A DNA stretch of 64,000 nucleotides, taken from positions 94,775-158,774 of the forward strand of contig OENT01000220.1 of NCBI GenBank assembly GCA_900239685.1, read 5' to 3'. Positions 1 through 11,359 of the stretch are shown piece after piece. The position numbers and the translations under genes are program-made. Under the pieces are notes generated by a model that was not told the DNA's origin, did not search any database, and saw only the letters and a program-made list of their open reading frames with translations. The stretch's first letter is position 1. Each line of letters starts with the position of its first letter. The stretch comes from Rotaria macrura. Its lineage: Eukaryota > Rotifera > Eurotatoria > Philodinida > Philodinidae.

Positions 1-3000
1 AGAGGTAAACAACAGCAAAAGAAAAGACCATGAACTAATTACACGATTCTGTCAGTGAATATAAGTGCTCTATCTATTTATTGTGTTTTAACAAGAATTA
101 GTGGCAAGTTTTTCTTAAACATACACTTGCGAAATAATGTCTACGTTATATAAGGATAGATAAAGCATGATACTATGATCGGGGTAATATGTTTTCCCTC
201 AAGCTTTCAACAGACACTTCACAGACAGAACTCTTTACAGATCATCTTAAGAGTATAATGTTCAGAGGAAATTAGCAATCGATACTTGGATTTTTCATTC
301 AATCGGGAACATTAATTTTTAGTGGACGTTTATCAACAGTTGAATACTTATTAAGAGCCTCAAGTTTGAACAACGTTTCTTCGGTGACAGAAAAACATTT
401 ATTCGTAAAGTTTATTTTGTTAGTCAAATCGTCGAGCGATAATCATTCGGCTGTGTGTTTTGTAAAAAAGACGAGTATTGTAGACGCGATCGTCGCAAAT
501 ATTTCCTAATTCAACTTTCATTCTTCAGAAGTAAAATACAAACAAAGTTAATAGATTTGAGTAGGTTGGGAAGGCGAAATATTTTTCATTTTGGAATCAT
601 TTGAGCAGAACAATTTCCCGTTCCCACTGGATCGATGCTAAACAGATCTCACCGACTCACAGACGTCGACAATAACGATACAAGAAAACAATCTAAGTAT
701 CGTTGTTTCCGAAACGCACGAAACGACCGCTTGAATGAAATCAGTGCGTTAAAGGTGATTTAAACATCAATCAACATGGAGCTCAGCCCGAGAAATGAAA
801 ATGTACGATGCGTCGATTTCATTGAAGAGTCTTATGAGAATTCGCGTTGAAACTCTCATCGAAGATTGATCGAGAGATTTTGTTTTGATTGTCGATCCAC
901 TTCTATATGCAACACTCGTTTTAAAAATTGACTTCTCGTTCAATCTTCATACACAACCAAAACGAAAAATCTGCAAGCACCAGACTTGGCCTAACAGAAG
1001 TACTCAAATAGAAATCTGTCCTCTTTTTCTCGCTAGAAATGTTTACCTGTTTTCAAGTTCTTAAACAAGTGTCAAGACAAGTAAGTACAGCTTTTCGGCC
1101 ATTCATTGATGATAGTTTCGGGGAAATAGTTCAAACATAGCGAAATAACAGTTATCCATCCGACAATCTTCCCTTTTTTCTCGATAACTAGCTCAACCAG
1201 ACTCATAGCGAACTGTTTCAATCTATGTCGAGGCAAATTCCTTGGCTCTTGTTTATACTCCAATAGAGAACGTCAAGACTCAACAACTGCATTGACGTAT
1301 TCCGAGAAAAGATCATAGTCATTTTTGATTTTCAACGCTCAATTCGATGTCTATTCATTAATTAACTGATTAAACAGTTACTTACAAAATAATCCGATGT
1401 TAATTAAATAGTTGATCTAGTATTTAATTAGATAAAAGATCTGCTCTAATCATGATAATCAATCAACTGTTCGTATTTTTGCATGCTAGATTCGTTCTTC
1501 ATACTTGTGTAGGCATCTATTTGTTAGAGTAAACATCGATTAGAGTACATCAATAATTGTGTGACTGTAGAAAACCGGATGAGGATTTCAATTCAGTTGA
1601 TGTTTCATGTTCATGCGTAAATGATGGAAGAAGAACTATGCAAATATTATAGACGTACTCAAGACTAAGCTTTATTTCGACATTATCGTCTAGAATTGCT
1701 TGAATTTTTTTCTATTAAAAATTCCTTTCTAGCGCAATTAACATTTGCCTGTCACTAAAACGTCGTATAACATTTGCAATTTACAATCAACATTTTTCAT
1801 ATAAAGTGCCCTCAATTCATAAAATGCTCTCGCTCCATATTCATGCTGCCTAGACTTTCCTTCACTGGAATTCGACAAAGCACTGTTTTCGATCGCTGTG
1901 GAAATACAAAACGTTCAGTTGCCGCTGCATCTTGTATATATCTATAATCATCTTAATGTGATAGATCATGAAAAGATGTAATAACAACATGTTGGAAAAC
2001 ACTTCGAATCGTCAAAAACATGAGAGTCTCTATCAGTTAGGGAATCGAGTGGAAAAGTATTCAAATTACTCTTGCTGTTGTCGAATGTAAGTGAAATAAA
2101 TAACTTGTTCTTAATCTCTCTGCTAATTCAAAGATAGAAATAGATCGTCGAATCGATCGGCGTGAACACCACAGCCACATTCAGCGTAGTGCTGACATGA
2201 AATATTACACTTATTGCTGAACATCACTAGATTCATATTGTTTTATTCAAATCATCGTCTCTTTCAACATAAATAACGTCGTGCACTCAAATAATTACCC
2301 GAGAAATAAAGAAAACGTATCACGGAGAAAAAAATCCTACCTCACAAGACACGAAAATGTGCAACGAAGAAACGCATCAAACAGAAACACCAATTTTGAA
2401 TTACTCTTCTCGAGTTACTACGTAAGAAAAAGAAACGGAGAAAGACAAACATTTTTCTTATATTTATTTTTTGCCTGAAAGAAAATGTAATGAATAGCAG
2501 CTAATCGACGAAGGACGATGCAAAACAACATCAGCATTAAATGCGAAATACTGTTGAGAGGAGAAAGAAAAATAAAAACTCTTGAGGCTAATGATGCTGA
2601 CAGAAATAGAATGAATACATGGAATCGGCACGAGGTTTTCAACCATAGTATAGTTAATTCGTACTCGAATTCTCCAGCCACCGCATATGATTCCATGTAC
2701 TCTACACAATTGCTTTTTCGACGTGACGATAACGTGTTTCATGCAGATTTGAACTAATTATAGTATTTCGGGGTGGTAAAAACAAGCAATTCGTACGGTG
2801 TCTTTGGTTAATGTTATGGACCATTTCTCGAATGATGTTTTACATCAAAATAGTACAATAACACGAGTGTATAGTGAAATACAACACAGTGCCATATAGC
2901 TGTATTTGTCTGGTCGTTTTCGAGAAATATTTTTGGACAGAAAATAATCTTAAACCTGGTGTCTCATGAACTGTTATCTTTTGATTTCTATCAAGTTTAT

Positions 3001-4695
3001 AATTAAGCAGTGTCAACCATTCCAACGATGAAAGATCATGAATAAAAAGCAATCGAGAATCAACAGTTGTGCTGCATTTTGTAATCACGAGAACGGCTTT
3101 GTTTTGAGTACGAAGTGCCTGATGATCACTCAATGGAAGCCTCAGATTGAGGGGTGGACGAGCTTAGGGCAATGGCATGTATGTGCATGTGACAGTGAGT
3201 TATCCTATGGATATTTAAGAGATACTTGTTTACGGAGGACATGTCGGAATCAACTAAGCTCTCATTAGACTGCCAAGTGTCATCAAATTAGACCAAAAAC
3301 TACACACAGAGACAACGCGTGAGTATTGACAAGATTATGAGTGCGGAACATATAAATTATGTACCTGCGTAATTATCAACGAGAGATCAATCTTCAGTAA
3401 CATCCACACTCCACATCCTAAAATATCTGAATCAATGATCTGAATAAACTATTTCGTACATTGCCATTGGAAATAGTGGCGTCGCTGATGTGAGGCTAAG
3501 TATGATTCAATCCCATCGACAGACTTCTGTGCACCAACAGCCTGATTTTCAACTTGCTGTGCAAATGTTTCCAATAAAAATGAATACCAACCATGAATAA
3601 TACTGCGCATGGAGTTCTGAGTTATTGAAGTTGTATATTCCATTAAATATTTAGTAATAGAGAGCAACCTTTTCATTCCTGAAACGAATTCATATCAAGC
3701 GCAATAACTAGTATTCCATGTATCTATCATGACTAATGCTCCCTTTGATAAACTAAGGATAAATTTAAATATTTTAAAAATATATTCAAGTCAAATTAAT
3801 GAAGCCTAAAGCTTCAAAAACGAGTACCATTTCATCTTTCTTTCCACCGTTCTCATCGAAACAACGAAAGTTGCATGACTAAAAGCAAGAGCAGCATCGT
3901 GCATTTTCAAATCTAAGGAAGTCTCAAAACGATTTATTGTATCTGAAACAGGTCACAGCACTTTGAAAGGAGAGGGGGCTCAGTCGCAATTTTCTGCCAA
4001 TGCCACTACCTGGGAACGATAAATTAGATGAAAAATCCGCTCTTTGCTGGTTTTCTAGACGAAGTTCATCCTACTCAGCTGCTGAATAGTCAGTTGCGAG
4101 ATTTAAGGATATATTTATCTTACTCAATTGAGCACATTCGTTTTTTCTATACGTTGGAAGAACTGAATGATGTTTTACAGCGTTGAATCCTGCGCCCGTG
4201 TCAATCTTTCCGGCACTCGATACCCAGAGCAAACGGTTGAGGAAACGGGGATATTAGATTTTCGTATCTCTATGCTTCAGAGAAGTTTTCCTATCGCATT
4301 TTATTAGGATTATATAAAGCATGTTCCATAGATAATTATGAACGGGCAAGCGCACTTTCACTTGAGTGAAGTTCTAGTGCTCATGCCTTACGTATATCAG
4401 TCGTGTGTCGTCTGATATGAATGTGAAGCAGTGTTAAAGTAATATTTTAAGAATTTGAAAGAGAGATACGAGAAAAGAAAAGCACTAGGAGAAAAAAATC
4501 TATCAGGAAAAACCTTAATTCAACTTGATATGGAAAAATTTTCAATAAATAAAACTTCTGAGCCTTTTCTCCCAAACGTTTCCCTCATATAGATGCTTCT
4601 CTCAAAGTGAACTTCAGACAACCGTAATGTAGTCTAGACAAGGGTAGACTGTTGTGGAGTACCAAATCAAATATGTGTAATTTCAACATCCACTC
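1..4695. other. gene-poor stretch, no recognised gene
   Basis: I read both strands and found no coding region that I recognise. Open frames are short (under 100 codons) and lack family motifs. The best coding-like piece is on the minus strand at 3449-3676 and is listed separately. The sequence is AT-rich single-copy-looking DNA without obvious tandem repeats. Confidence 0.5.
3449..3676 (-). pseudogene. possible orphan exon or gene fragment, terpene-synthase-like pattern
   Basis: This is a 75-codon minus-strand open frame with protein-like composition. The arrangement W-x-x-F-L-x-E, then about 20 residues, then S-V-x-x-x-E-S-Y-L-x-x-H-x-R resembles the helix segment before the 'psleeYlxxR' motif of class I terpene synthases. 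No DDxxD or NSE metal-binding motif is seen nearby, and no neighbouring exon could be joined to it. The family suggestion is a weak inference. It could be a chance frame, one exon of an unrecognised gene, or a relic. Confidence 0.15.
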
Positions 4696-5005
4696 CCCAG
4701 GTCGAACAGAACGATCCGTAAACGGTCGTATACGATGAGAATACGGCCCTTTACGGCGTCGTATTATCCCGTTTTAACAAGGTCATTCATACGGCCGTAT
4801 GTTCTATAGAATAAGATAGTATTACGCTGCCTTTACGAGGGTTTTACGGCGTATATACGGTGTCCGTGTACTGCCGTAATACGGAAACTGTTAAAACGCC
4901 ACAATACGGCTTAATACGGTCGTTTAACCGTGGTATACGGTATAAAAACGACCGTTTACGATACTGTAACGACCGTTTACGGTGGTCCGTTTTGATCGAC
5001 CTGGG
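4696..5005. repeat. palindrome-rich miniature element (MITE-like)
   Basis: The element is bounded by CCCAGGTCGA on the left and its complement TCGACCTGGG on the right. The terminal inverted similarity continues inward (CGTAAACGGTCG on both sides). The interior is built from many variants of a self-complementary unit, CCGTATACGG / ACGGCCGTAT / CGTAAACGG, and is more GC-rich than its flanks. It has no coding capacity. I could not find a convincing target-site duplication, so the transposon superfamily is undetermined. Confidence 0.65.
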
Positions 5006-5784
5006 TTATTCCACTTAAAAACTTAGTCTACTGATTCAAGTGAAATATTTATAATCGATGTCCTCTTCATGCAAGTTAGGTAGCATGACTATAGTAATCA
5101 TTGTTCTACTACTTATAGATTTAGTGCGCGTTGATGTAAGAAACACTACGTATGAATAAATGGTGGTCGAAAAACAAAATGACTTACTTTTAGATCCGTT
5201 TTCAGATTCTCATTATGTAAAGATTGTAAATGAATGAAAACGATCATTCGTATCCCCGGTTAGATACTCGATTGTTATTGATGAATATCACCCAGAACTC
5301 AACGTGCGTGCTGAAGAGTTTGCGCCGGGGCCCAAGAAATCCAACAGGTACACCTATCGGATCAGTCGTTCTGGACGTGCACGCTTATTTTTAAAGTAGA
5401 TCACTTTGGTTAACGATTACCTTATCTACAAAAATTTTTCGTAAGTTTTCTGAATAATGATAAAATAATTCTACAAACAATTGAATGTGTATGTGTTAGT
5501 AATCATGTAGCGACATCTCTCAAAAATTGATTCCTATCGTGTATTTACTTTTTCGGATTTAACCTTTTCTTAAATTTAATTGGAAAAACGTGTCTAAAAA
5601 ATCAACTATAAATACCGAATTGCAATTCGATGTGTGTGGATTCCGATAGAAGATATTTCCATTGGTAGATGCTGATCGAATCATCCGATTGCCATGCGAA
5701 TCGCTCGTTCTTTGGCTAGCATTCGTTTCCTTTCCTTCCTTCAAATTTAACCTGCTGATAATTCTTGAATATTTAATTACAAAT
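5006..5784. promoter_or_regulatory. upstream region of the four-gene unit
   Basis: This stretch holds no recognised gene. It should contain the promoter and 5' leader of the SAYSD1-led unit. No TATA box at a decisive distance could be assigned. The frame of SAYSD1 stays open upstream to 5662, but the family's N-terminus fits the later ATG at 5785. Confidence 0.3.
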
Positions 5785-6225
5785 ATGGAATCTAAATTAG
5801 CCGAATTCCGTAAGATACATACACGAAAAAAGCCCTGGATCAACTGGAATGAAATCAATACTCGTCTTGTATCAATGCTGCCGGTTTTCTCGATCCCGAG
5901 AAAATCTTCTGCAAAAAAGCTAGAGAAGGCAGAGGAAGAAGAACACCGAGAAGAGTCTATGAATAGTTGGCAAATAATCTTACTGAAATTCTTGGTTTGG
6001 TTAACATTGTTATTAATATTTGTTCGCCTTGAATTTGGCGTAATCTATTTTATTACATCTCTTCTCTATCTATTGTGGTCAAGTTTAGGTTCTCATCGTC
6101 GACGTAATCAATTAAGTGCTTATTCTGTATTTAATCCGAATTTTGAAAAAATTCAAGGAACGTTTTCAGCAGAAGATTATGATCGTCAATTAAGACGCGG
6201 TGGATCACCCTTTTTTTCTTCGTAA
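5785..6225 (+). CDS. SAYSD1: SAYSvFN domain-containing protein 1
   Basis: This is an intronless 146-residue protein. The C-terminal part contains the signature SAYSVFN followed by a conserved tail (NFEKIQGTFSAEDYDRQLR), which defines the SAYSvFN family. Two hydrophobic segments precede it, at about residues 59-90, with a basic HRRR turn, so this is an ER membrane protein with a short soluble N-terminus. In animals SAYSD1 associates with the ER translocon and ribosomes and takes part in quality control of stalled translocation linked to UFMylated ribosomes (family knowledge). I chose the start at 5785 (MESKLAEFRK) because the longer frame from 5662 adds 41 residues unlike the family. It is the first gene of a tight head-to-tail series: the stop is only 19 nt before the ADAT3 ATG. 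Confidence 0.9.
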   Translation: MESKLAEFRKIHTRKKPWINWNEINTRLVSMLPVFSIPRKSSAKKLEKAEEEEHREESMNSWQIILLKFLVWLTLLLIFVRLEFGVIYFITSLLYLLWSSLGSHRRRNQLSAYSVFNPNFEKIQGTFSAEDYDRQLRRGGSPFFSS

Positions 6226-6244
6226 TTAACAATTTTATTTTCAG
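6226..6244 (+). promoter_or_regulatory. putative spliced-leader acceptor before ADAT3
   Basis: The whole gap between the SAYSD1 stop and the ADAT3 start is 19 nt and ends in a T-rich tract plus 'ttttcag' immediately abutting ATG. No polyadenylation signal or promoter fits in this space. A 3' splice site with no nearby partner 5' site is the expected mark of trans-splicing, which is known in bdelloid rotifers. Use of this site is inferred. Confidence 0.6.
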
Positions 6245-7245
6245 ATGACTTCTCCTGCTAAACGCCTTTGCTGTTCGTCATCATCATTAATAAAACGTCG
6301 TTGGCATCCGATTGTTGACGATGATTATTCTCATTTACCAAATTTTCAATCGATGGTTGTTGCTCGTATTAAAGATCGTCGTTCAACAGCAGATATTCTA
6401 TCATTTCTAAATAATTTTTATCCATGGCCGAGTTCATTGAAACATGTCAAACGATTGAATCAGAACAAAGATCATTTAGATATTCTTCTGTATCCATCGT
6501 CATGTGACAAAACTATTGACAGCGATCATTTTGGAAAGTATTTTGAAAATGAAACACGCTTAACAAACGTTCCACAAACTCCCTGCTTATTTAAATGGCA
6601 GTATGATATTTGCCTAAATCAACATTGGCCTAATATTGCTTTTCGCGAAAATAAGATTCTTGAACAATCAATATTAAATAAAAATCTCACAGAGCACGAT
6701 GAATTCATTCTTGATTTATTTCAGGTTTTGAAATTTTCCTTCACTGAAAACAAACAAAAGAAAATGTTTCCTTTTTTCATGCTTTCAACTTTTAGAAAAT
6801 TCAAGAAAATGACAAAGAATCTCGTTGTGCAATTATTGCTGATAATGAAAATGGCATTCCGCTCGTGGCTTGTCGTGACTATCGTGATCAGCATCCATTA
6901 CAACATTCGACGATGGTTGCCATTGATTTACTAGCAGCGAATTCAATTTATTCAAGAGAAAATCTCATTGAGAAATTCATTGAAAAAAAAGAAAAGAAAG
7001 CTTATTTGTTAAATGGTTGTTCGATTTATTTAACAGATGAGCCTTGTATTATGTGTGCAATGGCATTGCTGCATTCGAGAATTTCAACTGTTTACTATTT
7101 AAATAAGGATATGAGTTTCGGCGCACTCGGTTCAATCTATAAATTACACACACTGAAAAAGACAAATCATCGTTTCACTGTTTATCATTTAGAACAAGTA
7201 GATAGTGATGCCGGTGACCACAGTGAACAAGAAACAACTTTGTGA
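6245..7245 (+). CDS. ADAT3: tRNA-specific adenosine deaminase subunit 3 (ADAT3/TAD3)
   Basis: The gene has two exons, 6245-6724 and 6796-7245, joined in phase 0 across a 71-nt GT-AG intron (donor after TTTCAG, acceptor ACTTTTAG), giving 309 residues. The C-terminal deaminase domain shows HPLQHST at about 193-199 and DEPCIMC at 241-247. These match the zinc-binding His and the PCxxC pair of the cytidine-deaminase fold. The proton-shuttle Glu of the usual HAE motif is replaced (HST), as expected for the non-catalytic ADAT3 subunit, which pairs with ADAT2 to convert A34 to inosine in tRNAs. The divergent N-terminal half fits the ADAT3 tRNA-binding region. It is the second gene in the series, 35 nt before the sulfotransferase ATG; ATTAAA in that gap could serve as a polyadenylation signal. 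Confidence 0.92.
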
Positions 7246-7280
7246 CAAATTTTTTATTAAAAGTAATTTTTTAGATCATA
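7246..7280 (+). promoter_or_regulatory. putative spliced-leader acceptor before the sulfotransferase
   Basis: The 35-nt intercistronic gap contains ATTAAA (a poly(A)-signal variant) and then 'aattttttag' ending at 7274, six bases before ATG. It has the same layout as the gaps before ADAT3 and MIOS. Confidence 0.55.
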
Positions 7281-10200
7281 ATGAATTTCGTTTTATGTTC
7301 GATACGATTCATTCCAAATAAAATAAATAATCGCCGATTTAGTCTTTCGTCGTCAAGAGAAAATCTTTTTAAAAATCTACTTTATCATTTTCAACATGCC
7401 CGACAAGCAAAAAAAGTTTTAGAAAAGCGCGGAATTAATTTAAACAACCTAACAGCGGAACAAGAAACAAAACTAAAACCGATTTTGAGAATGCGCACTG
7501 CATTTCGTGTCGTGAATATAACCACGGGAATCATGGCAGTTATAGCAACATCGGTTTGGTATAAGCGTCGTCAAAAGCGATTTCAACAAGACAAACAAAT
7601 AGATGATGAACTTAAACCGATTTGGATGGATTTAAAGTATTTTAAACACAAAGCTGCAGTCGTTGGAAATTATCTTTTGCCCGAGCAAATTATTGGAAAA
7701 TTAAGTAAATTAAAACATTTTCAATTTAATCAATCGGATTGTATTTGTGCAGCGTTTCCGAAATCAGGAACAACTTTAATACAAGAAATTGTTTATCTAA
7801 TTCAAACGAATTTCGATTATGAATCAGCTAAGAAAATTGATATTTCCGAAAGATATTCATTTCTCGAATGGCCGACGATTAATCTTGAACAATTGTCATC
7901 GAATCAAACGAATAAAACAAGATTTTTAAAAACACATTTGCCACCCGAATTTTTCAATGAATCATTTAGAAAAGCAAAAGTTATTTATGTTTATAGAAAT
8001 CCGAAAGATGTTACCGTATCGTTGTTTCATTTTCTACGCTCAATTAATATTGAATTAACTTATTCCGGTCCGTGGAATCAGTTCGTTCAATCGTTTCTGA
8101 TCGACGAAGGTTTTCACATATAGTTCTTCATCGCACTGAAATTCGATGACTTCTTCGTCCTTGATTTTAGTTTACTATGCACCTTGGTGGCGACATCTGA
8201 ACGATTATCATGCTATGGATGATTCAATATGTTTCGTTGCCTATGAAGATCTCGTTACGGTACGTTGACGAGTTTGGCTTTGCTCTTGAATTCAAATTCA
8301 TTTGTTCATAGAACTTTCGACCAACTGTTCGCCGTTTAGCTGCTTATCTAGGAAAGGATAAAGAATTAACCGAACAACAATTAGATAAACTTGAACAATG
8401 GTGCTCATTTGATTCAATGAGAAAAAATCCAAGAGTTAATTACAATTGGTTTCGAGATTGGGGTTTTGTTAATAAATCATTTTCATTTTTAAGAAAAGGT
8501 TCGTAACGATTTATCTTGGCTTCTCATTTATCCGTGAAAAAGCGTAGGATCACTTCAGTTGAATATTCCGGCATAAATGCCCATGAAAGCAGTTCGATAA
8601 CGATCAGACGAATCAGATTGATTTTTCGATTTCAACTCAGACGTTCTTTTCTAGTTTCTTTCAAGGCACTTGATATATGTTAATGAATGAAACCCGAAAG
8701 GAATTCAAGAATAAGTTGATGACAACCACAATGAAATGAGCAATGCAGATTATTCAGAACTGACACGAAAGATAATAGTGATATGAACAGAGCAGCTTTC
8801 CTCTGTATCTCCTTATATTTGTGTAAATGATGATCGACAGAAGCTGGTTCACCTCTAGAATCCATCCGTACTTCTGATAATGGTACGTTCTTAAAAATTG
8901 AGTTCTCTCACGTAAAGTGATTGCCCCCATAGTTTTTCTTTTGATTTAAGCAGAGGGTACCGCATTGAGTTCAGAACATGGAAGAAATCCATCCGAAATT
9001 CTGTAAAATTCGACAGTGTCTTCCGTATTAGGAGAAAATTGAGCCAGCATAATTTTCAAATTCGGAGAAATTCCCAGCAATCGATTTGCCAAGAGACATA
9101 GAAAACTAGTTCAGGTCGAATAAGCCTGATTAATGGAGGTAGATGCTGTGGAGAGAAATCTATCTTACAGAGAATATCGCAGACGTTCATCCTAATCGGT
9201 TACTGTTTGTTAACGCTCTCGATAAACATGACGATACTTCGGTGTTATTCCCGATTGTTTAAAGTTATCTTTTGTCGTTGATAAAAGTGGAAACGAAACT
9301 AATGGAAATAGAAGACATTGTGAAAGATGCAAAAGTATTACTATGAAGAGTTAATCTATTCTCTCTTTGACATTTTTCACGAAAGTTCAATATCGAGCCT
9401 TCATTCATCTCTTCTCATGATTTACACTGGTCAAGCCAGTGTTTTGTACTATCATTCGTGCGGAAACCAGTCGAATCGAGTTATATTTGACGGTTTTCGC
9501 TTCATAACCTTTTTTCCGCCACATTAAAGGCGGTTGACTGATCGTTTTGGCAGTTTCTTACTCGAATATCTCCATCTTTCTGCTTCAGTCGTAAAATTGG
9601 TGTTGCCTAGGATTAAAAAAAGGACTCTTGTAACTGATTCATTTGAATTCGTTTTCTTTTGTCTATCAAAATACGCGTCGACCGATGTGCTGACGTCGTT
9701 TATGAGAAAGATTTTTCATTGTTCTCTCATTGAACACAAAGTTCGAGTGCTTTGTCCTCGTCCGTAGTCAGCCTGCGTGGTCGGTCATCCGTTGTACCTG
9801 ACTCGTTGACCTTCTGAATAGTATATCACGTGAGTAATGATTCCAGGAAATCAAGGATTGTTGTTTATCGGTAGAGACCGAGTCTCAGTTTTTCGAAGAA
9901 TTTTCGTCTTTCAATTCAAAGAATTTCTACGATAGTTAATTGCGACCGCATCCATACAGATATGAACACTGCCTAATCTTCTGAAAAGTTTCACTATGCA
10001 GAGAGAAAGGCCTCGTTAACCATATTCCAGCTCGTTTCTCCTTTACTAAGAAGTACTCTATGAATGCTTAACTCCATAGATGTCCACCCTTCTGTGTTCA
10101 GTTCGAATCAGTCAATGACTTACTGAAATGTTCTGAGAAAGTTAAATTATTTCGCTCTTATGAGAATATTCCTTCGTGTCAGTAGACGAAAGTCGAACAT

Positions 10201-11278
10201 TGATTTATTTTTCTCGTATAGAAATCAACTGTAAATGAAAATATTGAATCAGCATCAAACTCTATTTGCTTGGATGAATTTGGTCGAGATGTCTTTTAGC
10301 TTACAGGTGGCATGCTAAGATGATAAAAACATTTTCTAGTTAAAGTTCGACGCAAACGGTAATTGAAAAGCGATATTCCGTCGTATTAAAAATTGATAGT
10401 CCATAAATTAATTACGTTTGTCGGAGTTCAGCGTATCAAATGAAAATCAGAAAGCTTTTCAATCGAGTCTCCATCGGATATAAAAAGACTGGTCTTAACG
10501 TAGAACTCTTTTCTCTGATCCAATAAAAATTTCGAAGGGAATGAAGATTCCAAGAGAGAGTTTCTCATCGTTACAATCATGTGAACAGTTCTATTATTGC
10601 TATTGAATTGGCTGAATCATTCCTATTTTGTTCATGCATCACCGAATTCTAGATGGACGAAATCATTTATTGTTTTATTTAATCGCATTCCGATTGTTCG
10701 ACTGGCAATTCGATTCGGGAATGAATAGAAATCAAGTTAGGCGACCGATGCAAACTACACTCGCCAATGGGGCAACGTATCGACTACGATATTCAACTGT
10801 TTAGATCTAGTTCGACATGGTTGATCACTACGAGAACAATGAAATCGAACATGAGCAAAAACATTTTGTGAAGCGATGATCTTCATATTTCATATTGGCA
10901 TAGGATTTACACAGCAAAGCGAAGTCGTTGTTTCCCTTTTGATGATATTAGTTGAAGTAGAAACTTGTTTTGAATATTGCAAAGTTCCAAGAGATCTATG
11001 TCGATAGACAACTCGTGTTTCGATCGTATGACAAAAGACACGAATTCTAGATCGACTGAATTGTCAAACAACTTAAATAATGTCGTCTGACTCTCGTTTC
11101 AGGTCAAGTTGGTGATTGGTTGAACCATTTTGATGCTGAACAATCTAAAAGTTACGATGAAATGGTATCGAATCGCCTTTCTCCATCGATTGCTCGATTC
11201 AATTATGGAATATCTCTTGAAGATCAACAACGTCTCTATGATTTTCACGATAAAAAAAACGAGTCGAAATCTTCTTAG
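7281..11278 (+). CDS. cytosolic-type sulfotransferase with N-terminal membrane extension
   Basis: There are four exons: 7281-8109, 8171-8259, 8312-8498 and 11103-11278 (introns 61, 52 and 2604 nt), giving 426 residues. The family hallmarks appear in order. These are the 5'-phosphosulfate loop FPKSGTT (159-165), FLKTHLP with the catalytic His (about 219), the 3'-phosphate segment VYRNPKDVTVSLFHF (237-251), APWW and AYEDLV in exon 2, and RKGQVGDW, the final PAPS-binding motif, split exactly by the long third intron. It should transfer sulfate from PAPS to a small hydroxyl or amine substrate. The first ~130 residues are unusual for soluble SULTs: a basic, Ser/Arg-rich start and a hydrophobic segment at about 74-94 followed by KRRQKR. 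This suggests membrane or mitochondrial anchoring (inference). Substrate unknown. It is the third gene of the series, 81 nt before MIOS. Confidence 0.88.
8499..11102 (+). other. 2604-nt intron inside the sulfotransferase gene
   Basis: The intron starts GTTCGT after the codon for Lys of FLRK and ends TCGTTTCAG before GTCAAGTTGGTGATTGG, restoring RKGQVGDW in frame (phase 1). Its length is about 40 times that of the two other introns of this gene. I see no gene, no transposon termini and no tandem repeat inside; small open frames there have no recognisable motif. Confidence 0.8.
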
Positions 11279-11359
11279 TCTAATTATTTTCAACTTTGTT
11301 TTGTTTTGCTTTGCTTCAGTCAAGCGACTGATCGGTTGAGTATAAAGTTTTTGTTTTAG
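11279..11359 (+). promoter_or_regulatory. putative spliced-leader acceptor before MIOS
   Basis: The 81-nt gap between the sulfotransferase stop and the MIOS ATG ends in 'tttttgttttag' directly abutting ATG. No AATAAA is present in the gap. A second CAG preceded by a T-rich run lies at about 11318-11320. Confidence 0.55.

Noticed and set aside
2281-2757. Overlapping short frames on both strands
   Set aside because: They overlap each other in several frames, with no motif or splice context; chance.
5662-5784. 41-residue N-terminal extension of SAYSD1
   Set aside because: The added residues are unlike the family and the later ATG gives the expected N-terminus.
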